Numbered from the stretch's first letter, positions 8,478-18,333 are shown. The stretch is DNA of 64,000 nucleotides from Pseudomonas sp. R28(2017) (GCF_002112505.1 NZ_NEHW01000002.1:434001-498000), one strand, 5' to 3'. A program made the numbers and translations. The notes: generated by a model from the letters alone, not told the origin.

Positions 8478-9413
8478 ATGCTTCACAGCAACTACCTCAA
8501 GCAATTGGACCTGCAGGACATCGTGGTGTTTCTCAACTTGCTGGAGCTGCGTAGCGCCAAGCGCACTGCCGAGCTGATGAGTGTCAGCCAGCCCACGGTC
8601 AGTTATTGCCTCAAGCGCCTGCGCGGGTGCTTTGACGATACGTTGTTTTCTTCTTCGCAGGGTGTGCTTCAGCCGACCACCAAGGCTGAGAAGATCGCTC
8701 CCTATCTGCGGGTGGTGGTCGAGTCCGTCAACCGCTGCGCAGAAGACGACAGCACGGTGTCGCTGCAGGCCGTGCGTAAAATCTGGAGGCTTTGTGCCCC
8801 GGAATATTTTGAACTGTCATTCCTGCCTCAGGCCCTGGCGGTGCTGTCTCGCACCCATGGCAACACGTCGCTGCATTTGGATCGCCTGAGCCGTGACCTC
8901 CCGGTGGACCGGCTGATTTCGGGTGAAATTGATATCGCCATCGGCTTTGGACCGGGCTATCACCAGATGCACCCCGAACTGCAATGGCAGGCGGTGATCA
9001 ACGATGATTTCGTATGCCTGACCAGCCTGGACGCGCTGGTGAACGACGGTGCAATGAGCCTGGATGAGTTTTGTGCCTCGCCCCATGTATTCCCCACGCC
9101 ATGGATCTCGGAAAAGAACATGGTCGACAGCTGGTTGGACAAAGTGGGGCGCTCGCGCAATGTGCTGGTGCGCGCCAACGGCTACCAGGCCTGCGTGAAC
9201 ATCGTCGCCGCGGTGCCTGCCACCGTTGCGTTGCCTGCGCGGTTGTTACCGCTGTTGCGGATCCCCGCGCAAGTGAAAGTCTGCCAGCCGCCGCTTGGGT
9301 TTCCCAGCTTCACCTTGGACATGATCTGGGCGCGCGATCGCAGCGACAGCAAAGATCTTTCCAGCTTGCGCGCGTTGATCGAGCAAGTCGCCGAGGCGTT
9401 GCGGACGGATTGA
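8478..9413 (+). CDS. LysR family transcriptional regulator
   Basis: This is a 311-residue LysR protein. The N-terminal helix-turn-helix reads LQDIVVFLNLLELRSAKRTAELMSVSQPTVSYCLKRLRGCFDDTLF; the rest is a periplasmic-binding-protein-like effector domain (EIDIAIGFGPGYHQMHPEL is the typical middle element). A strong AGGAGG precedes the ATG. It lies 132 bp upstream of, and in the same direction as, the oxygenase/ligase/hemolysin/exporter operon, so it is the likely regulator of that pathway. It sits only 25 bp after the MarR gene and may be partly co-transcribed with it. Confidence 0.9.
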   Translation: MLHSNYLKQLDLQDIVVFLNLLELRSAKRTAELMSVSQPTVSYCLKRLRGCFDDTLFSSSQGVLQPTTKAEKIAPYLRVVVESVNRCAEDDSTVSLQAVRKIWRLCAPEYFELSFLPQALAVLSRTHGNTSLHLDRLSRDLPVDRLISGEIDIAIGFGPGYHQMHPELQWQAVINDDFVCLTSLDALVNDGAMSLDEFCASPHVFPTPWISEKNMVDSWLDKVGRSRNVLVRANGYQACVNIVAAVPATVALPARLLPLLRIPAQVKVCQPPLGFPSFTLDMIWARDRSDSKDLSSLRALIEQVAEALRTD

Positions 9414-9545
9414 TGAAACGGACTTTTAATTTTTTACAACGCCTTTCGATTTCTTAAAACCAGCCACGTACTCATTTCACTTACTGTGTGGTCATCGGGT
9501 AGCGGACGTTTCTACCTGAACCCACACTTCACGGAGGAATGAGTC

Positions 9546-10478
9546 ATGCTGGCGCACGTGCAACCCCTGGTACTTCCTTATTACGGGCAGCCGACGCCTT
9601 GCTACGGTTTCGAATGTGTAGTTGCTGTCGATCGTGACAGGCGCGTTTGTGATTCGATCAGCGGTGCAGCACTGTACGAAGACCTGGTCCATAGCGGTGC
9701 GGTCATTTACCGTGACTTTGCAGATAGTCTTACTGACTTCAATGAATTCGTCAGTGCACACTCCGCGCGCGTCACCTTCGACCCTGCACGCAAGGCGGCC
9801 ACGTCGAATACTGCGGAAATCGAGGCGGGCGTGCATGAAATGGGCCTGCACCGCGAAAACGGAAACCTGCCGTTCAATCCTGACTTGCAGTGGTTCTATT
9901 GCCTGGAAGCGGCGTCTGTCGGATCGCAAACTACGCTCTGCGATGGCCAACGTGTGCTGTTCGACTTGTCGGCGAAAACCCGAAAGTTATTTGAGCAGCG
10001 CGAGATTCGATACAGCCGGCGTATTCCGTGGCAAAACGTAAAACGCTTCCTGAGCATTGAACTGCAATTGCCGTTGGAGGCGATAACGGACGCGCATCTG
10101 CAGCAAGTCAATGAGCAGGTCGCCGGGCAAACTTATCGGCGCATCGACCAACATCTCATTGCCTCGGAACTGATTATTTCAGCCGTGGAAACCAGTTGCT
10201 TCAGCGGCCGCAAAGCGTTCTGCAATTCGATGCTTGGCCCCAGTGTCAATTACGAACCGCCACGTATAACGTGGGCGGATGGGGAGGATATCTCGCTTGA
10301 AATATGGGATGAAATCAAGGAGGTAACGGAGCGCAATACCTACAGCCATTTCTGGCAGAAGGGCGACATCATTGTCATCGACAACACGCGCGTCATGCAC
10401 GGCCGCCGCCGGCTGGACGATACTTCGCGTCGCATTTTCGGCGCCCAGAGCTATCGCATCGGAGGTACCGGCCAATGA
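9546..10478 (+). CDS. TauD/SyrP-like Fe(II)/2-oxoglutarate-dependent oxygenase
   Basis: This 310-residue protein has the TauD/SyrP-type facial triad, with H102 and E104 in GLHRENGNLPFNP and H285 in IDNTRVMHGRR. R295 or R296 (TSRRIFG) is placed to bind 2-oxoglutarate. An H-x-E rather than H-x-D triad is usual in amino-acid and natural-product hydroxylases such as the SyrP and AsnO groups. The start follows GGAGGAATGAGTC. Its stop overlaps the start of the next gene (ATGA). As first gene of the operon it probably hydroxylates or oxidatively rearranges the substrate or product of the acyl ligase. The substrate is unknown. Confidence 0.85.
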   Translation: MLAHVQPLVLPYYGQPTPCYGFECVVAVDRDRRVCDSISGAALYEDLVHSGAVIYRDFADSLTDFNEFVSAHSARVTFDPARKAATSNTAEIEAGVHEMGLHRENGNLPFNPDLQWFYCLEAASVGSQTTLCDGQRVLFDLSAKTRKLFEQREIRYSRRIPWQNVKRFLSIELQLPLEAITDAHLQQVNEQVAGQTYRRIDQHLIASELIISAVETSCFSGRKAFCNSMLGPSVNYEPPRITWADGEDISLEIWDEIKEVTERNTYSHFWQKGDIIVIDNTRVMHGRRRLDDTSRRIFGAQSYRIGGTGQ

Positions 10479-11956
10479 TCAGCAAGAAAATGCAGGATTA
10501 CCTGGCAGGAACGCCCGACCGCGTCGTCATCCGTGAAATGGGCGGGCGTGAATATACCTTGCACGAATTGCGGCGTGATGTAGTGCGCCTGGCGAATGCG
10601 CTTGAGGGCCGTGTGGGCCGCTGCGAACGCAAGGTATTCGGTATCGCCATGCGCTCTTGTTACGAATGGGTCTACACGTTACTGGCGATTCAAAAAATCG
10701 GTGCAGTACTGTTGCCCGTGCCAATCGAGTTTTCCGATGATCAGATCGGCAGCCTGCTGGGCAAGGCAGCAGCGGTACTGGTCAGCGATGAGAAAACCGC
10801 TAGCCGCCTGCACGGCATTCTGCCGGACAAGCCCTGCTTCATTCCAGGCCAACTGATGACCCAGGCTATCGGCGATGAGTGGCGCAACGAAGACGAATTG
10901 ATGCCGGACGGCATCGTATCGATCATCCATACCTCAGGTACCACCTCGAAACCCAAGGGGGTGATGATTCGCGACGAAGCGGTCGGCCTGTTGGTGGACA
11001 ACGTGATGAAGCGCTTGCCACAGCAACCGTTGCACTACTTCTCCATCGTACCCATGAGCTTGTTGATCGAACAGGTGCTCGGCGTGTTCATCCCGATTCT
11101 GTCGGGGGGCACCCTGTCCCTGATGCCCGAGGGCGTGCCCGAATACGGCGCGGCGAGTGGCAACGCTGCGCAGTACCTGGAACTCATTGCCCCCAACCAG
11201 CCGAACTTCCTGTACTTGCCACCCAAGTTGCTGGAGGAGGCCAACATGCTGCTTGAGCACTGCTCGGTGCAGCAACTGTTCGGTTCGCAGCGCCCGCATA
11301 TCATCACCGGTGGCGCGAAGATCCCGGTCATCGTCCTGGAGGCACTGGAGGCCCGTGGTGTGCAGGTGTTCGAGGCCTATGGTCTGAGCGAGAACTCGTC
11401 GATCATTTCGCTGAACTCGCCCGTCGAGCGGCGAATCGGCTCTGCCGGCAAGCTCCTCGACGGAATCGAGCCCAAGCTGGTCGATGGCGAGCTGCTGGTC
11501 CGCACGCCAACCCTGTGCGCGGGGTATTACAACGCTGACGATACTGCTTGCGATCTGTCCGATGGCTATTTGCATACCGGTGATATCGCCGAGTTCCGCG
11601 ACGGCTTCCTCTACATCACCGGGCGCAAGAAGCACGTGATCATCCTCTCCACGGCACGCAACATTTCGCCCGAGTGGGTGGAGAACGTGTACAAGGAAAG
11701 CCCGCTGGTGGACGACATGATCGTCATGGGCGAGGGCAAGGACGAGCCCTGCGCCATCGTGCTCAGCACCGCTGGCACTGAGTGTGTACGTGACGAAATG
11801 GCGCGTCTGGAGCATCGCCTCGCTGATTTTGCCAGGGTTCGGCAGATTCGCGTGATCGAAGATATCGCCCTGTTCCGCGAGCAGTTCTACACCGTTACCG
11901 GGCGCCCGCGACGTGCTGAAATCGAAGCTCGCTTCATTGATCAGATGTACGCCTGA
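10475..11956 (+). CDS. AMP-forming acyl ligase (ANL superfamily) with substituted A10 lysine
   Basis: This 493-residue adenylate-forming enzyme has the P-loop HTSGTTSKPKGV near residue 154, the A5 motif EAYGLSENS near 300, HTGD at about 367-370, and GRKKH with the hinge after it. The C-terminal catalytic motif reads TVTGRPRR (473-480), so the lysine that normally makes the adenylate is R477. The domain order resembles long-chain acyl-CoA synthetases, but the protein is shorter. It overlaps the oxygenase gene by 4 bp and is followed after 15 bp by the hemolysin-family gene. It may activate a fatty or amino acid for transfer by that protein, or have altered chemistry because of the K-to-R change. 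Confidence 0.85.
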   Translation: MISKKMQDYLAGTPDRVVIREMGGREYTLHELRRDVVRLANALEGRVGRCERKVFGIAMRSCYEWVYTLLAIQKIGAVLLPVPIEFSDDQIGSLLGKAAAVLVSDEKTASRLHGILPDKPCFIPGQLMTQAIGDEWRNEDELMPDGIVSIIHTSGTTSKPKGVMIRDEAVGLLVDNVMKRLPQQPLHYFSIVPMSLLIEQVLGVFIPILSGGTLSLMPEGVPEYGAASGNAAQYLELIAPNQPNFLYLPPKLLEEANMLLEHCSVQQLFGSQRPHIITGGAKIPVIVLEALEARGVQVFEAYGLSENSSIISLNSPVERRIGSAGKLLDGIEPKLVDGELLVRTPTLCAGYYNADDTACDLSDGYLHTGDIAEFRDGFLYITGRKKHVIILSTARNISPEWVENVYKESPLVDDMIVMGEGKDEPCAIVLSTAGTECVRDEMARLEHRLADFARVRQIRVIEDIALFREQFYTVTGRPRRAEIEARFIDQMYA

Positions 11957-11971
11957 GGAGGAGGGAACCCC

Positions 11972-12577
11972 ATGTACATCGTGCGTAATTTCTACAAGGG
12001 GCGGCCCGGCTACCGGTGCCTGCAAGAGGCGGTGCGTGCGCATTACCTGAAGCACTATGACGCCACTCCAGAGCCGCAGCCCGATCTGTTCGTCTGCCTG
12101 ACAGATGCCAACGGAGGGGCCCCGGGCTATGCCTGCGCCGGTATCAGCTATGGCGACTCCGGCAAGCTGTTCAGCGAATACTACCTGGATGAAGGCCTGG
12201 ATGAACGTTATGGCGTGGACCGCGGGCGCATCGCCGAAGTCGGTGCCTTTGCGTCATTCCGAAGCGGCAGCGGGGCAGGCAAGTACCTGCTCAATAATGT
12301 GATCAGCATGTTGGCGCTGCGCAACTTTGGCCTGGTTGTGCTGACCGCGACCGAACAGGTGCGCCAGCTGCTGTTGCCAATTGTCGACAACCTCGACGAC
12401 CTGGGGAGTGCGGACAGAGGGCGAGTCAAGGAGCCTGCCATCAACTGGGGTACCTATTACGAGCAACGGCCACGGGTTGTGGTGTCTCGCCTGTCACCAC
12501 CCAGCATCTGGACCCGCGCACCTGCACCTGAACTTGGCCTCGCCCAGCCACATTTCACCCGCCAGGCATCGGCCTGA
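11972..12577 (+). CDS. Thermostable hemolysin family protein (GNAT-like)
   Basis: This 201-residue protein matches the T_hemolysin family as I remember it. The N-terminus contains CLQEAVRAHYLKHYDA and a PDLFVCLTDANGG strand; the central signature is FSEYYLDEGLDE (69-74) and AEVGAFASFRSGSG (89-95). The family was named after a Vibrio hemolysin, but its fold resembles GNAT and acyl-homoserine-lactone synthases, so an acyltransferase role is plausible. No signal peptide is visible, which argues against a simple secreted hemolysin. It follows the acyl ligase by 15 bp with GAGGAGGG as ribosome site. The Pro-rich C-terminal 35 residues look unstructured. Confidence 0.75.
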   Translation: MYIVRNFYKGRPGYRCLQEAVRAHYLKHYDATPEPQPDLFVCLTDANGGAPGYACAGISYGDSGKLFSEYYLDEGLDERYGVDRGRIAEVGAFASFRSGSGAGKYLLNNVISMLALRNFGLVVLTATEQVRQLLLPIVDNLDDLGSADRGRVKEPAINWGTYYEQRPRVVVSRLSPPSIWTRAPAPELGLAQPHFTRQASA

Positions 12578-12625
12578 CCATGACACGCGCTGGGCATCAC
12601 CTTGCCCGGCGCGCTGGAGGTAAGC

Positions 12626-13816
12626 ATGACCGTGACCAAGCGTTACGAGAATTTCATCGTCTTTCTGGCCCCTCTGATCAACAGTGTGGGCGGCATCGCC
12701 ATCGACCTGTATGCGCCCAGCATTCCCTCCATCGGCCGGGAGTTGTCGGCCAGCCCTGCGCTGATGCAGAACACCATTACCATCACGCTATTGTTCTATG
12801 CGATCGGCCAGCTGTTCTTCGGCGTCATGGCCGATGCCCGTGGGCGCAGGCCTGCGGTGCATTTGGGGCTACTGGTGTTTCTTGCCGGCAGCGTGCTTGC
12901 CACGGTGGCCACTTCCATAGAAATGCTGCTGCTGGCCCGTGCACTGCAAGGCTTCGCTATCGGCGCTTGCCAGGTGGTTGCGCGTGCCTTGCTGGTGGAC
13001 ATCGTCAAAGGGCCGCGTTTCTATGTGGCAATCATTTACCTCAGCCTGGCTTTCGGCCTGGGGCCCGTCATCGCACCCTATGTGGGAGGCATGATCGAGG
13101 TGCATCTGGGGTGGCGCTACAATTTCGTCCTGTATGCAGTGTACGCGGTGATCGTGCTGGCCTTTGTGCTGGCGGGGCTCAAGGAGTCGTTGCCACGCGC
13201 CGGGCGGCGCAGCCCCTTGCAGACCATCGCTGGCTACCGCTGCATCTTGGCTGACAGCCGCTTTCTTTCCTCGGTGACCGTGCTTGGCTCCAGTTTCTCG
13301 GCGTTCCTGTTGTGGAACGTGTTCGGGCCGTATGTTGTCCAGGAGCGGTTGGGGCATAGCGCACAATACTTCGGTACGACGGCGCTCGCCGTGGGTAGCT
13401 GCTACCTGGTCGGTACGTTGCTGAACCGGGCGTTGATCCGGCGCGTCAATCCGCAGGTCTTGATGTGGACGGGCATGTCGCTGTTCTTGCTAGGGGTAGC
13501 AATGATCGCTGCCAGGCCGAGTGGGCTGAGCCTGGCGAGTATCCTGAGTGGCATCATGTTGGTTGCGTTCGGTCAGGGTTTCATTTTCTCCAATGCCATG
13601 GCCCGTTCCATGTCCCTGTTCCCTGATCGAGCAGGTGTTGCGGCAAGCTTGCAAGGCTGCTTGATGTTGATATTCGGCTCACTAGCCTCAGGCATCGTCA
13701 GCACCTTGCCGCTAACGTCAAATCTCGCTATCGCCGGTGTGTTCCTGGTGCTGTGGCTGGTTTCGCTGTCAGGCATGCTGAGCGTGCGGGTACAGCAGCA
13801 GGCTACGGCGGCCTGA
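12626..13816 (+). CDS. Bcr/CflA-type MFS drug-resistance transporter
   Basis: This is a 396-residue protein with twelve hydrophobic segments. The Bcr/CflA opening is IAIDLYAPSIPSIGRELSAS, where D-x-Y-x-P-x-x-P is a signature of the branch, and motif A is GVMADARGRRPAV between helices 2 and 3. Motif C-like Gly/Pro residues are seen in LAFGLGPVIAPYVGG. GGAGG lies 5 bp before the chosen ATG. As last gene of the operon, 48 bp after the hemolysin-family gene, it probably exports the pathway product or gives self-resistance. Confidence 0.88.
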   Translation: MTVTKRYENFIVFLAPLINSVGGIAIDLYAPSIPSIGRELSASPALMQNTITITLLFYAIGQLFFGVMADARGRRPAVHLGLLVFLAGSVLATVATSIEMLLLARALQGFAIGACQVVARALLVDIVKGPRFYVAIIYLSLAFGLGPVIAPYVGGMIEVHLGWRYNFVLYAVYAVIVLAFVLAGLKESLPRAGRRSPLQTIAGYRCILADSRFLSSVTVLGSSFSAFLLWNVFGPYVVQERLGHSAQYFGTTALAVGSCYLVGTLLNRALIRRVNPQVLMWTGMSLFLLGVAMIAARPSGLSLASILSGIMLVAFGQGFIFSNAMARSMSLFPDRAGVAASLQGCLMLIFGSLASGIVSTLPLTSNLAIAGVFLVLWLVSLSGMLSVRVQQQATAA

Positions 13817-13826
13817 GCCACGGACA

Positions 13827-13890
13827 GCCATGCAGATCAGCCCCTGGGGCTGCGCCGCGTTCTTGGCTTCCCGGGGCAGATCTGTATGGC
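13827..13890. terminator. Long-armed inverted repeat after the biosynthetic operon
   Basis: An 18-base arm at 13827-13844 and its partner at 13873-13890 match with two mismatches around a 28-base loop. The element lies between the convergent exporter and AraC genes and probably acts as a bidirectional terminator or mRNA 3' structure. No U-tract is seen. Confidence 0.5.
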
Positions 13891-13932
13891 CATTCCCTTG
13901 ATGTCGATCTACTGGGCGGTAAGAATCCTGTA

Positions 13933-14874
13933 TCAGACAGGCAGGCTCTGGTAGGGCAGTTCATCCCCCGGGCTGCGGGCAAACTGGCGCTTGTACTCGC
14001 GGCTGAACTGCGAGGTGCTCTGATACCCCACTCGGTGCGCCGTCTGCGCCACACCCAGCCCTTCGCCGATCAGCATCTGCTGCGCCTTGAGCAGGCGCAG
14101 GCGCTTGAGGTACTGCATCGGCGCCATGTCGGTGCAGCGTTTGAAGTGCTCATGGAATGTCGACACGCTCATGTTGGCGCAGGCGGCCAGCGCCTCGACA
14201 CTCAGCGGTTCGGTGTAATGCTCGCGCAAGTGCGTCAGCGCCGCACCGATGCGGGCGAAGTGCCCCTGCTGCTCCACCAGCGCCCGCAGTACCCCGGCCT
14301 GGGGGCCACGCAGTGCGGTGTACAACACTTCGCGAATGCGCGCCGGGCCCAGCACCTTGGCGTCCAGCGGGTCCTGCAGGCAGTGCAACAGGCGCTCCAC
14401 GGATTCACGCATCGGCGCATCGAGCGCCGCCGAAGTCATCGACTGTGGCGTCTGCGCTTGCACTGCGGGGTCGGGTGCCAGGTCCATGCTCTGCACCAGT
14501 TCGCCCAGCACACCGCGGTCGATGTCCACCGCCACGCCCAGCAGCGGCTCGTCGGTGGTGGCGAAGGTCTCGCACATGAACGGCACCGACAGCGCCTGCA
14601 CCAGGTAATGCCCGGCACCGTACTCCAGGGTACGCGGCCCCAGGCGCGCCAGTTTGCTGCCCTGGGCCAGGATCATCAGGCTCGGCTCGTAGATCTGCGG
14701 GCTGCTGGCCACGTAGTGGTCCCAGCTCAGTACCTGCACCTGGGGCAGGTGCGTGGGCACGAAGCCTGGGCGGGTGGCCAGGCTGCGGATCATTGAACAC
14801 AGCGGGGCGTTGGCGTCGACGTGGCGGGTCAGTTGCATGATGAACCAGGGCAGAGAATCAGACAGTGTCATCAT
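13933..14874 (-). CDS. AraC family transcriptional regulator (AraC_N type)
   Basis: This is a 313-residue regulator. The N-terminal effector domain begins RPGFVPTHLPQVQVLSWDHY and matches the AraC_N group (YEPSLMILAQGSKLARLGPRTLEYGAGHYLVQALSVP). The C-terminal tandem helix-turn-helix is LSVEALAACANMSVSTFHEHFKRCTDMAPMQYLKRLRL and VGYQSTSQFSREYKRQFARSP. It is divergent from the zinc alcohol dehydrogenase, and regulators of this group commonly control such neighbouring dehydrogenases. No clear ribosome site precedes the chosen start; M13 (MQLTRH) is an alternative. Confidence 0.88.
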   Translation of the reverse strand: MMTLSDSLPWFIMQLTRHVDANAPLCSMIRSLATRPGFVPTHLPQVQVLSWDHYVASSPQIYEPSLMILAQGSKLARLGPRTLEYGAGHYLVQALSVPFMCETFATTDEPLLGVAVDIDRGVLGELVQSMDLAPDPAVQAQTPQSMTSAALDAPMRESVERLLHCLQDPLDAKVLGPARIREVLYTALRGPQAGVLRALVEQQGHFARIGAALTHLREHYTEPLSVEALAACANMSVSTFHEHFKRCTDMAPMQYLKRLRLLKAQQMLIGEGLGVAQTAHRVGYQSTSQFSREYKRQFARSPGDELPYQSLPV

Positions 14875-14914
14875 CGCAGATTGGCCGGCCAGCGCCAGAT
14901 GCTCGAGATGAGGT

Positions 14915-14947
14915 CCGGAGGATCAGGCATGGATGCCGGAGGATCAG
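14915..14947. promoter_or_regulatory. Direct repeat CCGGAGGATCAG, candidate AraC operator
   Basis: CCGGAGGATCAG occurs at 14915-14926 and again at 14936-14947, 21 bp apart start to start (two helical turns). The pair lies between the AraC gene and the alcohol dehydrogenase. This spacing fits a dimeric AraC-type protein bound to direct repeats. Confidence 0.5.
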
Positions 14948-15018
14948 CCGTGGGCGGGGAGGGCGTTGGCGAGCAGAATGCGCGGCCTGAATCGTTTCAC
15001 TTCCCTGTGAGGTCCCCC

Positions 15019-16071
15019 ATGTACACCGCCATCGGATACGCCGCCCAAACCCCCACCAGCCCCTTGGCGCCCATGACCTTCGAGCGCCGTGCACCGCGCC
15101 CGGACGACGTTGCCATCGAGATCCTCTACTGCGGCGTGTGCCACTCCGACATCCACCAGGCGCGTAACGAGTGGGGCATCGCCGTGTACCCACTGATGCC
15201 TGGCCACGAGATCATCGGCCGGGTCACCGCCGTGGGCGACAAGGTCACATCGCACAAGGTCGGCGACCTGGTCGGCGTCGGCTGCATGGTTGACTCCTGC
15301 CGCCACTGCGAAGCCTGCGCCAAGGACCTGGAGCAATACTGCCTGGAAGGCCCGACCATGACCTACGCCACCCCGGACCGGGTCGATGGCAGCAACACCA
15401 TGGGCGGCTATTCCAGCAGCATCGTGGTCAGCGAGCACTTCGTGGTGCGGATTCCGGCCGGCATGGACCTGCCCAGCGCGGCGCCGATCCTCTGCGCGGG
15501 CATCACCACCTATTCGCCGCTCAAGCACCATGGCGTCGGCCCCGGTCACAGGGTCGGCATCCTCGGCATGGGTGGTCTGGGCCACATGGGCATCAAGCTG
15601 GCCAAGGCCCTCGGCGCCGAAGTGACCCTGTTCACCCGCTCCCCGGCCAAGGCCGAGGAAGCCCGCCGCCAGGGCGCCGACCATGTCATCGTGTCCACCG
15701 ATGACGAGCAGATGCGTGCCGCCGCCGGCCGTTTCGACTTCCTGCTCGACACCATCCCGGTGCAGCACGACCTCAACCCCTACCTGGAAACCCTGAAGTT
15801 CGACGGCGTGCACATCCTGGTCGGCCTGATCGAGCCGATCGACCCGGCCGTGCATGCGGCCAACCTGGTGCTCAAGCGTCGGGTGCTGGCCGGTTCGCTG
15901 ATCGGCGGCATCGCCGAAACCCAGGAGGTGCTGGACTTCTGTGCCGCGCATGACATCCGTTGCGACATCGAGATGCTCGACATCCGCAACATCAACCAGG
16001 CCTATGAGCGCATGATCGCCGGCGATGTGAAGTACCGCTTCGTGATCGACATGGCCACCCTGCAGGGCTGA
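15019..16071 (+). CDS. Zinc-dependent NADP alcohol dehydrogenase (YahK/CAD type)
   Basis: This is a 350-residue medium-chain dehydrogenase. The catalytic zinc site begins with C41 in YCGVCHSDIHQARNEWG and H63/E64 in PGHEIIGRV. The structural zinc cysteines are C94, C97, C100 and C108 (DSCRHCEACAKDLEQYC). The cofactor site is GILGMGGLGHMGIKLAKALG. The pattern matches YahK and cinnamyl-alcohol dehydrogenases, which reduce a wide range of aldehydes with NADPH. It is divergent from the AraC gene, whose product probably controls it. Confidence 0.9.
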   Translation: MYTAIGYAAQTPTSPLAPMTFERRAPRPDDVAIEILYCGVCHSDIHQARNEWGIAVYPLMPGHEIIGRVTAVGDKVTSHKVGDLVGVGCMVDSCRHCEACAKDLEQYCLEGPTMTYATPDRVDGSNTMGGYSSSIVVSEHFVVRIPAGMDLPSAAPILCAGITTYSPLKHHGVGPGHRVGILGMGGLGHMGIKLAKALGAEVTLFTRSPAKAEEARRQGADHVIVSTDDEQMRAAAGRFDFLLDTIPVQHDLNPYLETLKFDGVHILVGLIEPIDPAVHAANLVLKRRVLAGSLIGGIAETQEVLDFCAAHDIRCDIEMLDIRNINQAYERMIAGDVKYRFVIDMATLQG

Positions 16072-17457
<1,386 letters not shown>

Positions 17458-17469
17458 TTTACCTGCAAC

Positions 17470-17736
17470 GGCCCCTTCGCGGGCAGCGCCCGCTCCCACA
17501 GGGATTGCACCAACTTCAAGAGCGGTACATTACCTGTGGGAGATCACCCAGCCCTTTGGGCTGCGCTGTCGCGCAGAGAACAAAGCCTCAGCATGCGCCG
17601 CTTTACCCTGTGGGAGCGGGCGTGCCCGCGAAGCATGCGACGCGGTGCATGGCACCGGCTTCGCCGGTGTTCGCGGGCCCGCCCGCTCCCACAAGACCCC
17701 ATCTAAATCAAAGAGTTATGTATTGTTCTATGAGAG
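17470..17736. repeat. REP plus 204-bp composite intergenic repeat, copy 1
   Basis: A REP unit (17470-17503) is followed by a 204-bp block (17533-17736) that recurs at 50942-51145 with only about nine mismatches and no length change. The block holds several internal palindromes, two further REP cores and an AT-rich tail. It fills most of the gap between sotB and the convergent lysE-family gene, and no coding region is seen in it. Confidence 0.85.
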
Positions 17737-17748
17737 GCTGGATCAGTT

Positions 17749-18333
17749 TCAGCTCAGCACTGCAGCCCAGGCCGACACCAGCAGCAACCCGGCCAACCCC
17801 CGGTTGAACCACAGCAAACGCCCCGGCGCCTGCAACCAGCGCGCGCTGCCCACTCCAAGCGCGGCCCACGCCGCCATGCACGGCAGCGCAATCAGCAGGA
17901 ACACCAGCGCCAGTTGCCACACTGGCAACGACGGCGCGGCAAACACCCCGATCACCGCCACCGCCATCATCCATACCTTCGGGTTCACCACCTGCAATGA
18001 CGCCGCGCTCAATGGCCCGAAACTGCTCCCCGATGAGGTATCCAGCGGTTCACCCGCGCTGCGCAACATGCGCAAGGCCAGCCAGCTCAGCCAGAGCACA
18101 CCTGCCCAGCTCATCGCACGTTGAGCCAGCGGGTGGCGCATCAGCAGTTCACCCAGGCCCATTCCCACCAGCAGCACGACCGCCGCCGCCGCACCGCAGG
18201 CCGCGAGTATCGGCACCAGGCTGGCGCGCATGCCTTCACGGGCTCCATGGGCAAGCATCAGCAGGTTGGTCGGCCCCGGGCTGATGCTGGCGACCAGGGC
18301 GAAGAGGATGAACGGCAACAACGATTGCGACAT
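17749..18333 (-). CDS. LysE family amino-acid exporter
   Basis: This is a 194-residue inner-membrane protein with about six hydrophobic segments. The family hallmark is at its start: FALVASISPGPTNLLMLAHGAREG (S-P-G-P-x-x-x motif). It also has the second conserved stretch KVWMMAVAVIGVFAA after NP, a usual position in RhtB/LysE transporters. It exports amino acids or similar small molecules. The AraC gene 50 bp upstream on the same strand suggests control by that regulator. Substrate unknown. Confidence 0.9.
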   Translation of the reverse strand: MSQSLLPFILFALVASISPGPTNLLMLAHGAREGMRASLVPILAACGAAAAVVLLVGMGLGELLMRHPLAQRAMSWAGVLWLSWLALRMLRSAGEPLDTSSGSSFGPLSAASLQVVNPKVWMMAVAVIGVFAAPSLPVWQLALVFLLIALPCMAAWAALGVGSARWLQAPGRLLWFNRGLAGLLLVSAWAAVLS

